Assembly (NCBI GenBank): GCA_037893245.1
Contig: JBAIAA010000658.1
Location: 682,001 to 746,000 of the forward strand
Length of the DNA stretch: 64,000 nucleotides
Source: Crossaster papposus
Lineage: Eukaryota > Echinodermata > Asteroidea > Velatida > Solasteridae
Direction of reading: 5' to 3'
The notes beneath the pieces are model-generated. The model had not been told where the DNA came from and searched no databases. It was given only the letters and a program-made list of their open reading frames with translations. The translations under genes were made by a program, and so were the position numbers. Below are positions 36,901 through 50,000 of the stretch, piece by piece. Numbering within the stretch: position 1 is the first letter of the stretch; every line of letters starts with the position of its first letter.

Positions 36901-39900
36901 ATGGATTGCCCAGACCTTCCGGCTAATAGACGGGATCCGCTGACCCCTTCAGTGTAGCGCGCGTGCGGCCCCAGACATCTAAGGGCATCTCAGACGTGTT
37001 ATTGCTCAATCTCGCATTGCTGAACGCCACTAGTCCCTCTAAGAAGTCGGCGCCTATTTAGCAACTATTTAGCAAGCCAGACACTTGTCCGTTATTGGAA
37101 TTAACCAGATTGTCACAATAAAACCACCTTTTCTTTATATTTAATAGGCAGTGTAAATAATTGTGCATTTTTAAAAACCTGTAGATCTATGTATAAGTGG
37201 GTCAGAGCCCAAACCCATATCAATCCGTGGTTGACAGGCCAAGAGAAATTCCATATACATGTAGTTCTACAACATGTTCCTATAATCTCCACACACACCA
37301 TACACATACATTGTACATGTACCTAGTATCACCAGTGGTCTGGTGATGGAGATATTGTGAATATTCATGAGTGTGGGTTTAAATAGGAAGTTTGAATTAG
37401 TTTGAATTAGTTTGAATTAGTTTGAATGAGTGTTAGAAATGAAATGTAAAGTGATGCAAGGTTGTTGGAATTGTCTCCAAGATTCCTATCTGTGTGGACG
37501 CGCCGGGCACTCTGTTGCTGCAGCAAAACAGTTTTTATACTTTAGGGTATTTCAGACCCTATGATAATAACTCTTGCAAGCAATCTGGCTTGTAAAATCG
37601 ATCCACCAACTAAGAACGGCCATGCACCACCACCCACAGAATCAAGAAAGAGCTGTCAATCCTCACCCTATAAAACATTTAACCGGCGGGATTAAATTGA
37701 ATTAAATATTTTAGCGGTACTGGGATAAATTAACTGCAAGTAACCGGGATCCCGGTTAAATCCAACCGGGATCCCGGTTAAGTCCAACCGGGATCCCGGT
37801 TAAGTCCAACCGGGATCCCGGTTAAGTCCAACCGGGATCCCAGTTAAGTCCAACCGGGATCCCGGTTGGACTTAACCGGAATCCCGGTTGGATTTAACCG
37901 GGATCCCGGTTCAATTAACCGGAATCCCGCTAAAATTTTACCTGGATACCGGTTAAAAAAATCCCGGATAATCCCGCCCAAAAATACCACCAAAAGTTTT
38001 TTGCCTGGAATACCGGTTGATTTCCTATGGGGCACTGTGTCCGGGCCGGTTTTCCTGTGTCAAGTCAAAATTAGCCGCAGGCTCCAACTTCCTTTAAGTT
38101 TTAGCTTTGCAACCATAAAGACTTTGGTTTCCCGCATACTGGCCGCCGCAGTATATGCCCCCCCCCCACAAAAAAATTCTCACACCATTATAAGGAGTGT
38201 TCTGAAACTAGAAACTGCCAAACCAGACATTGTGTTTGGTATCACTGTATAACTTGCCTTGACCAAGGCTTTAAAACTTGTTTCCTGAAGCGGTGAGCAG
38301 CTACTACTGCTGGCTCATTTAGCCTTTTGGGCTCAAGTTTTGATAGCCTTGCACACATAAGCAGTGCATTGGGCGGGTCTCCATTAATAATATGCATAGT
38401 TCATGAACAGTACCATACTATGTACCAGTTATGAAACAACCTGAATCCTCCATATCCTTTTGTTAGCGTTCATGCAAATCCCAAGTAACCTCATCCTCTA
38501 AAATCCTTTTGTGTCACATTGAGCCTTATATTAACCTGGATTTCCCATATTCCAGCAGGGGCGAAAACCCTGAGTAACCTCAATCCTTAAAAATCCTCCA
38601 ATGTTTCAACTTCCAAAGAAACCTCAATTCTTCAATTTCCTGCATTAATTTTGCAAAGAGAATTTTCGAAGGTTAGGGTTAATGTTTATTTTGTTGCTAC
38701 CTGATAGCAAGACTTTCATTCTTTAGGCTTGTCTATAGTGTGAGATAAGATTGTAAGGTTTGTAGAGTACAAGCTTTGAATGCCTTACCTGGAATGGATG
38801 TTCTGCGTCTCTGTAGAAACTCAGCAGGTGTTTGATGCAATGAAGCAGCATCATACGCTCCGTGAAATAATATTCCCATACCTACAAAATCCAATCAGTA
38901 AAATCAATTCAAATAAACAAAAGATAAAACAGCAGTTAGAAATATCGTTGAGAGTTATACAGGTAGGTTCTCATTGGTTGAGACTTGATCACGAGGTGGG
39001 GGGGGGGGGGGGGGGGAGGGTATTAACGTGATATAAAGGCCGGCTTCGAGAACAAGCGAATATGGCTCCTGAACCAGCATTAATCAAGTATCATGTACAT
39101 AAGCCAATGATTGCCTAAATAATAAAACAGTCCTTCGGTAACTTGTAACAATACAGCAGTACACATGCGTGTGCCGTTAATATGAACATAAAGGTCTGTA
39201 AATATTTCTGAATAAAAAGTCACAAAATTTGGAGCTTTTTAACTATTTATTTCATTAATAAAAAATAACAGTGTGAGAACCCGGTCTTCACTTTGTGACA
39301 ATGAACGGGTTGGGAATGGCCGCTGTATGGTCCGAGCCAAAATTTATTGATTGTTGATTGATTGGTTTGCATTACAAAAGTACTGTTATGAGTATATATG
39401 TACATGTATGTTGGTGTCAGTTTGAATGCAGTCACTGCATTTTCAATATGGCTATAGTACTACAGCTAACAGCTTGACAGCAAACATTCATAACCAAACT
39501 CATTTTATAACCAATAGTTTCGCAGAGGTTCAATGTCGCTTCCGACGAGACGGGCTGTGAAGGAGATGTCGACCAGAGCACAGAGGTGCATTCAGGCACG
39601 CGGGAACGGGGGGGTGCTGCCACCCCCTAGGATTTTGGGGTGGGGGTGCTGCAATGTACTAAAGCACCCCCTACTTTTGAGACCTAGTATACGCACATCT
39701 TATCATAAGTACTTGAATACTTACGTGATCAAAAATAAAGATCCTTAAAAATGGAAAACTATAATTATAAAATAGGCCTATACAAACAATATAAAACTTT
39801 AAAATGTTCCATTCCTGTGACGACGTTCTCGAAAGCGCCATTCAAATACACCCCCATGCATCGCGCACTGTGGCCCAAATGCATGAACAACGTCGTCCAT

Positions 39901-40719
39901 GTACATTGTACATGTACAATTCATACACCCTGGCTAACCCATATACGGCCATGGCCGCATAATACGTGTACTTTAATGTACCATGATACCAGCGATTATG
40001 CACGCTCGTGTGTTGGCCATGCGTGTACTGCACGATCCGGGTACCCGGGAACAGCGTCTTGTGCACATGTACATGTACGTCGTGCATCTGCTGCATAACG
40101 TTGGATGGAGTCAGACTATCGGAGTTTCAGAGATACCAGAACTTGAACGAGTTAAATTTCTCCTTGCAGTTTCACCACATTTATGAACTGTTTTGGCATT
40201 TTCTTCCAGTGGTGGATTTAGGGAGAGGTGGGGCGTTAATTAATTATTCCATGTCTCTCGAGTCAACTCGTACAGTCGTTTTCCTAGTGCCGGACATTTC
40301 CTAGTTCCGGATAGCTTAAGATAAAAACCTACCCTTTTTGTTTGAATTGGTCTCCAAAAGCATTTTTCTAACGAGGTGCGTTTTGAAAAGTAAAATGTAA
40401 GCTTCTTGGTGTGCAAATATCATTCAGATTTTTTTTTTAAGAAAACAATTTTTAGCCAGATTTCTGACTCGCACTGTGACTGTCCTTTTAGGACAGCTTG
40501 TTAAAAAATCACGGGAGCAGCGAATTTACGAAAAAGAAATTGGGGCGGTACGTCACTCACAACGTGTGATTTCAAATATTGTTCCCATACTCTACAGTTA
40601 TAAACTCTTGCATCAAATGACTATCAAATAAAACTAACTTTAAGAGTCTCCAGTATTAAAAAATTCGCCAAAGACCGAACGTATATATTTTTGCCTAGTT
40701 CCAGTTTCTTTTTTTCTAT

Positions 40720-40750
<31 letters not shown>

Positions 40751-43700
40751 ATCTCAGGGTCTCACCCAAATCCAGGGTACAGTTAAACTCAACAAAATTG
40801 TGAGATCACTACAGAGTACATTTCAGCTGAAGAGTGCTTTATTGAGACCTTACATAATTTATGACAAAATAGCTCTGGGGTCTTATGAATGTTTTGAACT
40901 TTAATACATTAAAATGCAGCCCGTTTGATGGGAATAACACTTGTACACACCATAAAGGGCACCATAAAATACATAAAATACTCATTACTTAACAGTTGGG
41001 TTGAGTCGTGGATTATAGGTATTCAGCGATATTTTGGAATCCGTCATCTTTTTAAGAAGTTTCAGCATAAAAAATGATTACAAAATTGTTCAAAAGTGTC
41101 CCAAAAATTGAAATTTTGAAATATCTTTTACACTTTACAAATGCAGTAAAAGTGTCAATTAAACGCTCAGATTGCAACACAGAGCATCTAGAAACTCAAA
41201 GCTCCGGGGGGACCCCACGCCGTAATGGCTTTGCGCTTGCACAACATTTTAAAGCGAAACTTAATCTTGATGATGCAGAAGCAGGGATGTTAATACAGTT
41301 GTTGAAACATGTATTCTGTAACATTTTCTTTGTTGTTCCAAATACATGTAGTCAGAACACGCATTGTAAATCGCACTTTGGGACAAAACTGATTTTAGGG
41401 TGGTTTTGTTTACAGGCAAGGATACACCATTGGTAATTGCTTGAATTATAAGAAATGGGTGGATTTGGGGGGTTGTATTTTATATTAAATATCGTTTACC
41501 ATAAAATGTTACGATCAAGGGTGCCAAGAAAAAAGAAAAAACGTTGTTCGTTTTCAACCAGTGTCGGGCAGTTGTTCTTGTAGTTCTTGTTTTTTACGCA
41601 ATCGCCGTTCGGCGATCTTAAATTTTTGTATTATACAATTATTTTTTTCGGAACAATTACAAAATATATAGCGCAATCATTCTGCTGGATGCCTAGAATC
41701 CTTATTTACTTTCAATTTGGTAATAACCTTAAATTGTGATACAATTGTAACAAGAACAGCAATTTAAATAATTTGTTCACTTAAACGTAGTTCAATAATA
41801 AAATGGGCTTCCAATTCATAAGTACATGTAATTTTGGTGCTTCAGAGTTTTTTATATGAAATATACCTTTTTGGTTTGGGGTTCTGCTTTTTTTAGTTGC
41901 TACTGTACAAGTACATGCAAATAACATGAAGGGCTTGGGTGCAGAAGTACAGCAACTACTTATACACGTTATATGTCCTACTGTTACCTGTGTAATCTCG
42001 GAGTTAGCAGGGTTGCAAGCGATCCCTGTTTGCAATCCCTAAACCACTCGCATGGGACAATAAGCGAAGCTTTTGGATATCTTGTCTGTTTACAAAATCA
42101 TTTACATCAATTTATTTACAAATCACAAGTAGTTACAAAACTGAAACTCACTCCTGGTTTCAACCTTATTCGCCTTAAATCTATACGTATACATAGTCAT
42201 ACCGCTCTAGATATGTTTGTTTTTTATGGAAACCAACTATAAAATTACTCTGACTAATAAATAACAATAACAAAACCAAAAGTAAGAACAATAGCCAAAA
42301 CTAAACGTGGCTAACTATACACAATTATATTCCGGAATATATGTAAATTACTGTGGGCCCACTACGGTTTTTCGGACGAATGTCCTGCGCCTACTTGGCT
42401 CTCGTGATCCCTGTTGTCGACGGCTATTGCCCTTGGTGACTGGTGGTAGATGGTCACGCCCTGTTTGCTTCACCGCAATGGCCGTCAATCGCTGTCCACC
42501 ACTGACCTTTGTTGTCTCGTCTGTGCCGGTGTCACTGTTTTGGACTGTATCCCAGCAAATGTTCCATCTACAACAGATAATTATTAACAAAATACAAATA
42601 ATCCCTAGCACAAACTCGTCTCCGATTTCTATGAACACTAACTGCTACTGAACGACTAAATGCTCATTGAGCTTCACATTCCTTGAAAGACAAAACCAGA
42701 AAACGTCACTCCTTATATTACAACGACGACTCATTATCCTAAACAATTTATCTACTTATCCACCATTAAATTTAGCGAATAATAAGTAATAAACAGGCTA
42801 TACCTCAATTAAATCCAGGTAATTAATGAGAATTCACCATAAACTTTAATTCATCAAAACATCGGCATATCACACAAATGATTATACTTACAGTCAAACA
42901 GAGTCCTGTTAGGCTGGATTCCAATGTCTCGCAACCATTCCTGGTCTCAAAACTTTGCTTTACGCATCTCCAAAATTTTGTGTCGCTCGTGATTAACAAT
43001 CTCTGGTTTTAAAATTTTGCGGGAATCTATCTCTCTACATCGCCTGACTTCAGCACAATTTATTCAGCAAACTAGGATCAGTAAATTAGCACAATACAAG
43101 ACGAGAGTTTCCACAGCTTATTCAGATTTATTCATACATATTCATTAACGTGGTCAGCCGACTTCTTCATCACTATGGTGTGATGTGGGCTCTCTCGGTG
43201 TATATTTTCTTTCTCCCAACAGGCATGTCAAGCTTTAACTGCTTTACCTGCGGTATGCCAGGACACTGGGTTAGACACTGCCCCTTCACTGCCGCCAGCG
43301 ATGCAAGCTTCCAACAGAGGTCCCGGTTCAGATCCAACCACTTCCCCGGTGGTCTCGCCAGCAGGAGCGTCCTGCATGGACGAGTCGCGGTGTCCTACCC
43401 TTACCCACTGCCCTCGATTGCCGCTTCGGCATTATAGTTGTTTAAAGAACCTCGAAGCTCAGCCCCAGCCCCATCCTGATTCTGCTACCGAAAAGTTTAG
43501 CGATATCATTCAGGTTTTGGAATTCAGGGGCAAAAACTGATGACGCCTTCGCCCAAAATTGGTCGAGAGCAAATGCTTTACTATAGTCCTCCCATCTCTA
43601 ATTCCCTCTGTGTTGCATCATTTGCAATCTTGTCATGGGTCTCAGCTAGCCAAGAATAACGTTTCTAAAGAACAAATTCTTCAGCATGGTTGCTGGAAAA

Positions 43701-43977
43701 CTACCGGTACCATAGCCAAGAACTGAAATGTTAAGAGATGTGAGCCAACAACTTGAGGTATTCAAAGCCGTATTAACCTGATTAATTATTTTTTTATTTA
43801 AGGGGTGATTTAGTAAGATTTGTCTGCCAACATAAGTCGAATTGTCAAATACTGAATTTAATCTAATAAATGTTTAATTGCTATCATGTTTGTATCAAGG
43901 CCAAAAAGGCAGTGTTACTTGGGCAGTTGCCCTTGTGAGCCAGCAAGGCTTATGTGTGTATTGTTAACTTTGTATTC

Positions 43978-44021
<44 letters not shown>

Positions 44022-47000
44022 CCAGGCGCAGACCTAAAGCGCCGAGATGGCCACGATTTAATAAGGCAGTTGCCTTGTTGTATTAACCAGTTCGCGCCGG
44101 ATGACGTATATAAACGCAAAAATTTCCCCAAATTCAAAACGGATGACGAATAAATACGCCAAGTTCAAGTTCGGAAATGTATGTCAGCAGCGCGCAAGGC
44201 CGGAAATGCGTGGGTGTGCTACCCAGCACTATCGGCCTGAATACGCTTCGGATCGAGTTTCGTTAAAAATAATCCCGCCCGTCGGCTCGGCGATGTAAAA
44301 ATAATCCCGGCGCGAACTGGTTAAGCCCTTCTGTATTGTAATTTTTGTGAAGTTTCATACTTCATTAATGGATATATGCATTCGGCATCATTGTGCATGC
44401 AGGCCGGCCACAATCCCATATAAATATCGCAATGAATTTCTTTTGCATATGTATGTTTTATTAAAGCTGTGTCGGTGTTTGAAAACCAAACTGTTTTTCA
44501 TGCGCATGAGCGCAGCGAAGTACCAGTAGCATGAAAATATAACAGCTGGGAGTCCTTGTGGATGGAGACTTGTGGTATGGCTGTTCCGAAATACGGTACC
44601 CTCTGGAGACATGAACACAATGTGTACAATGGAGACAAAACGTCTCCGAAGGGTAAATTTCTATAGATGAATAGGTCTCCATTGGGAATTTCACGAATTA
44701 GATTTTTGGATTTTACTTAAATTACTCAAAAACTAGGATTAGGATGTGGGTTAGGGTTAGTGTTTGGGTATGGGTATAATATATAGGGTATATTGGGTAT
44801 ATTTTGTACACGAGAACAAAGCCATGTCTCCACAGTGATACAAAAATGCGAATATGTGGAAATAATGATGTATGCATATGCCACAACATGTCTACCGCAT
44901 CAGATTTGTGCAGATAGAGGGTCTTTTCATCTCATCTGATAACAGTGCGACATTAGGTAGGCGCATTAACTTTTAACCAGATCTTTGTGAAACAAACGTA
45001 AGTAATCTAAAAACACAATTTTGTTTATTTCAGGACGGTGTGCCGCCTCGAAACTTTACTTAGTTACAATGTACATGTACCTTTTGCAGCAAGGCTTGAA
45101 CACTCCGCTCATCCTTCAGAATTGACTACAAGAAAACCAACATAAAATTAATTTTTACACTTGCTACATAGGCCAAGAGTTTTAGTTATAACCTGAAAAT
45201 ACATGAAGCTCATAACAAGCCGAATTTTTCAGGATAATTCAGAAGTGTGTGTAGATTAAAAGGGATCGTACATGTATACGTTTGGTAATTGGAACCCACT
45301 GTTTGTTTCAATCTACTGTATAACACTGTAGTTATAGATATATACCATAAAACTAACCTGTTCAAATTTCATTTCAAAAGGTGGAAGCGATTTTGAGATA
45401 TTGCCAAAAATCTAGAGCGGTTATGTCCACGCAGAAAGAATAATCTGCATTGGAATACACAATCTGAGAAACGTCACTGCAGCAACACTTGGCTTCTCAG
45501 ATTCAATTTTTTGGGAATAAAAAGTGATATCTTTTTCCATAACTGCAGTACTTCGAAGTGAAAAGTTTCTAAAAATGCATTATACTATCCAAAGCTGCTG
45601 TACTTCTTACCAAGTAAGTTTTTATTGCCCTTAATTTTTGGAGTAATTACCAAACGTATACGATCATTTTTAAAGTCCCCGGAAATCCCACTGGAACTCT
45701 TTCCAAAATTTAGGATGGCGTTCAAAATGGCCGCCATTTTCAATTTTTATCATAACTTTGCCACCAAACATATTAGAAATATACAAATTAAGTGTCTAAA
45801 TATACATACATGTTTTAAGGCACAAGAAATTTAATAAAATCATTATTTTAAGTATCCGAAACTAAAATGGCGTTCAAGATGGCATCCAAAATGGCTGCCA
45901 TTTTTAATGTTTATCCTAACTTTGCAACCAGGCAAGTTAGAAATACATATTAAAGGTAGGATACACCAAATTGGTAATTGTTTGAGTTATCATGATTGGG
46001 TGGATTTGGGAGGTTGTATTTTATAGTAAACATCAATATAAACTGACCTGTCCAAAGTTTTACAATCATGGATGCTGAGAAAAGCAAGAAAAACAATGTT
46101 CTTTTTTAACCGGCGTCGGGCAGTGGTTCTTTTGTTGCTCTGCTTTTTTGGCGATCGCCATCCGGCGATCGTGATTTCTTTTCTCTTAAATTCAATTTTT
46201 CGGAATAATTATTGGATATCTAGCGCAATCATTTCGTTGGATGCCTACAATCATTATTTACTTTTAAAAAAGTAATATATTTTCTAATAAATCGGTAGTG
46301 ACATCCGCAAAGGGTGTATCCTACCTTTAAGTGTCTAAACATAATAGGTACATGTGGCCAGAACCAAGATGGTTTAAAAATTGTGTACCCTAATATGCTA
46401 TCATAATAAAATGGTCTCTTATCTTTAATCTTCATTATTTTCATCTTTATTATTTAGTGCAGTATCTTCAACACTGATGTTGGCCCAATTTCATCATCAT
46501 TGACATATTGGTGCAGTGTTGTTGCAAGTTTGACCGCTGCATTTACTGCACATTGAGGTGCAACTACATGTCTTGTTGTTACAACCATCAGATTGTCACC
46601 CACATGATATCATAGAGAGCAAAAGTCGTAACAGGTAACGGAGAATCAGGGCTTGATTCCGGACAGTGAGTTTTAAAAATGGCTACCGGTACCACATCCA
46701 AGGAAGGCAGCAGGCGCGTAAATTACCCACTCCCGACATGGGGAGGTAGTGGTTTTAAAAACAATCGTGGTTTTAAAAACAATCGTGGTTTTAAAAACCA
46801 TCTTGGTTTTTAAAACTATGTATAGGTTTTTAATCTTTTGAATAATGATTTTATTAGATTCCTTGTGCTTTAAAACATATGTTTAGACACTTAGATTTAT
46901 TACTTGTTTAGTTGCAAAAATATGCTACAAATAGAAAATGGCGGCCATTTTGGACACCATTTAGTATTTTGAAAAGAGCTCCAAGTAGATTTTCGGGGAA

Positions 47001-50000
47001 TTTTAGTATGTTATTCTACAAATATTCCAGGACGTATCCTGAAAAATTCAACTTGTTATGAGCTATTTCCAGGTTTTGGCCTATAATTATGATTTACCGG
47101 TAATGCTCTTGTCCTAACAGTCAACATACAGGATAATTTATGTTTTCTTGTATCCTAGGCATCATATTGTATTGAACAAATTTTGAGCATGAGTGGAAAT
47201 CCACAATTAAATTGGTAAATACTTTCTTTACAAAAAAATATTCGGACTAGGGTTTAAATGGTGAGGAAATATATAGGACTGTAATTGTAACCTATGCCTT
47301 AACAGTGTTGCCTCACCTGTAGTTGTGTGCCCGTTCCCCTGAAGGCATTCAAGATGTAGGCTTCAAAGAGATCCTTGCACTGCACTGCATCCAGATCCTA
47401 CGAGACACAACATAAATTGTATCCAATTACAGTCCAATGTATTCCTGGTTGATTCCGAGTTCAAACAACAAAATAAAGTCAAATTAGTTGGCTATAATTT
47501 AAAGAAAATTGCGCTTGATTCGGTTCAGTAATTACGGAGAGATGAGCGATTATGTAACAGTAGTCAAAGAACCTACCATCCAAGTTTGTGTATTACACTG
47601 ATTTTCCTTGGTGCAGGTGGTTACTTACTCTTTCCCTTTTCAATTAGCAAGCACTGTTTAATAATTTGATAAATGCATTTCTTCAAATCATTTGAGTACT
47701 GAGTAATAATGGATCGTGACATTCATAACAACCACAAAACTAAAAATTACAACTCATTGTAAGGAGAGAGATTACGAATTATAAAGTCTCCTGAGAAAGT
47801 GAATAAGATGGTTGAATTGGAGTTGAGGCTGCATCAGGAGGTTAAATAAATACAACAACAGGTAAATAAACCAAACAATAGGCAATTGGTCTATATAAAA
47901 TTATAAAGGTATGCTTTGAGGGAAGATCTAAAATTATTGAGTCGTAAAGAATGTTAAATGAAGTATTGGCACAAAGCACGATGGTTGGTCAGCAATATTC
48001 AGCCCGCGAAAGGGCTTTTAAGGTGTCAAGATATGTTGAAACTTCACACAATCTTGTTCAGGTTAAGCAGGAATTTGGCTTGCGGTTTAACAAAAATTCT
48101 CCTTGCAAGAAAACCATCTTGAACAATGTAATGCTGGTCACAAATCAGAGCGGCAACCGAGCAATTTGTAGCCTGCCTGGGCACCGCTGGAATTAAGGCA
48201 TTGCCCAATGATTTTTTGAGAAGTCGAGCGGGCTGTAACTTTGGTCACAACCCCAAAAATTAGCCTGCTCGGCGGCCGGGCGGCAAGTTGTTTGCCAATT
48301 TTGCCCGGGTACCGAGCGGCGGCCGCCCTGGCACCGCTGGTTTTTAGGGCATCGCTCGGTCGACGACGATCTCCCAACGGCGACCGGGCGGCGACCACTC
48401 GGCAGCGTTTGATCTAGCGGATTTGATTTTTGACCTAAATCGCTCGACGGAGACCGCTCAATTAGGTCAACGAGCGTCTTTTGGGCGGCGGGTGAAAAGT
48501 GGGCAGGCGCCGCCAGAATTTTAACTCCGCGCTAAAACTTCTTCTCTGTGGTGGTGCCAAGATGGTGCTCCTGCCTATAGGGCTAATATTGTCAGGAACA
48601 GACTTCTGCAAGTCTTTCCTAATCGAGTCATCGGTTTAGGACATGCTGTTGAGTGGCCGCCGCGTTTCTACGATTTAACGTCATGCGATTACTGCTTGTG
48701 GGGATATCTCAAGGAGAGGGTTTATGTGACTCCACCAAGAACAGTTCAAGAGCTACAGCAGAGAATTCAGAATAAGGTACATGTAGCAGCCTTGCACAGA
48801 AACAGGATTGTCCATCGTGCTGTTCACCATATGGAAGAAAGAGCAATGGACATCAAGTGGAAGGCAGGTCTGCAGGAGTATGACAACTTTGTACCTTAAA
48901 CTTGTGGCTACAGTCTTCACAGAACTCAAGAAGATGATATTCATTTGTTATTATCTTATCAAGTTCGTTTTGTTTTCATATGAGATAATAATTCAAGCTT
49001 ATCGTGCAAACATGATTTCTAACTTTATCAAGTTTCTAACTTTACCAAGTCTAACTTTTCAAGTTGAAAATGTGAAGAAAAAAAAATTGATAACTTATGG
49101 GCAATATTATGTTGAACTTGATTAAAAACTGACATTAATAAATACCTAGGAGAGTTGACGGCTTCTGATTGGTCAAAACTTGATCACGTGGAGGGCATTA
49201 TCATGTAGTAATGGCTTTCAAGAAGTTCAGCGAATAAATATTCCCTGAACCAGCATTAATCAAGCATCATGTACACTGTAAGCCAATGATTGGCCGAATG
49301 CAACAGTCCTACGGTAACTTGTAACAAGGACGCATCAAATCTTGATACCGCGCACTATGGGCCTTTTCGAATCCCTGGCTTCGTCTTCGTCTTTGGCTTA
49401 AGGCGATTTTTGACTCCCAACTGCAAGATCTCCAGCCACATTCTTACGCCTGTTGTACTTCAGAAACTTTCACTCGATTGATGTGAACCCAAAAGTTAGA
49501 CTATTTCAATTTTCTTCCATTTCTATTTGCTTCTCAGTATTTCGGAATTCGGAGGCGAAGCCAAAGCCAAAGACGAAGCAACGGTTTCGAAAAGGCCCAT
49601 AGTATGCGTAGAACGTTTGTACATGTATATACGCGCGGCATTTTTCAAAGTGCGCGTGTCGTCTGTTCACGCTAGCGCGTTGCTATGCACGGTGGGCATC
49701 AGTAGTCAGCTAGTCTGGTCTTGAAGTACATGTATGGGTTAACACTAACAACAAATGTAAGCGACATTTCTCTACCATACGAGTTATATGGCGCCCTCGC
49801 TCGTTTTGGTCGGGTTTTTTGACATTGGAAAAGTTAGCGTCAGCTAGTAAGTTTCACAAGTTTTTAACCGTCAATCGTCGTCAAACATTGTCATACGATT
49901 ACCATTGGATTATACATTTTGGAACATTAATTAAAGGACTCAAGTTAAAGTTATAACAAGTGTTCATCTGAGTCGTGAGTACCAAGTTATTACCAACAGA

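Larger units (their letters stand above)
36131..38788. other. Right part of NUP188 intron 7
   Basis: It contains an imperfect inverted pair around AACCCTAACTCC (36350) and GGAGTTAGGGTT (36420), a 10-bp repeat at 37391 and a minisatellite at 37741. No gene was recognised. Confidence 0.5.
45674..47005. mobile_element. Element with about 185-bp inverted ends
   Basis: 45674-45860 and 46830-47005 are inverted copies at about 70-75 percent by eye, sharing TCCCCGGAAATC, AAAATGGCCGCCATTTT, AGTGTCTAAA and ATAAAATCATTATT. A partial tandem of the arm (AAAATGGCTGCCATTTTTAA) follows on the left. The interior holds a TTAA MITE and a 18-bp tandem repeat. Neither a transposase nor exact ends were found. Confidence 0.65.

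Noticed and set aside
41074-41436. 120-codon plus ORF as a gene
   Set aside because: No recognisable domain, and its end overlaps a MITE; length is within chance for AT-rich sequence.
44741-44770. Telomere-like GGGTTAGGGTTAG
   Set aside because: Only about two units; no array.
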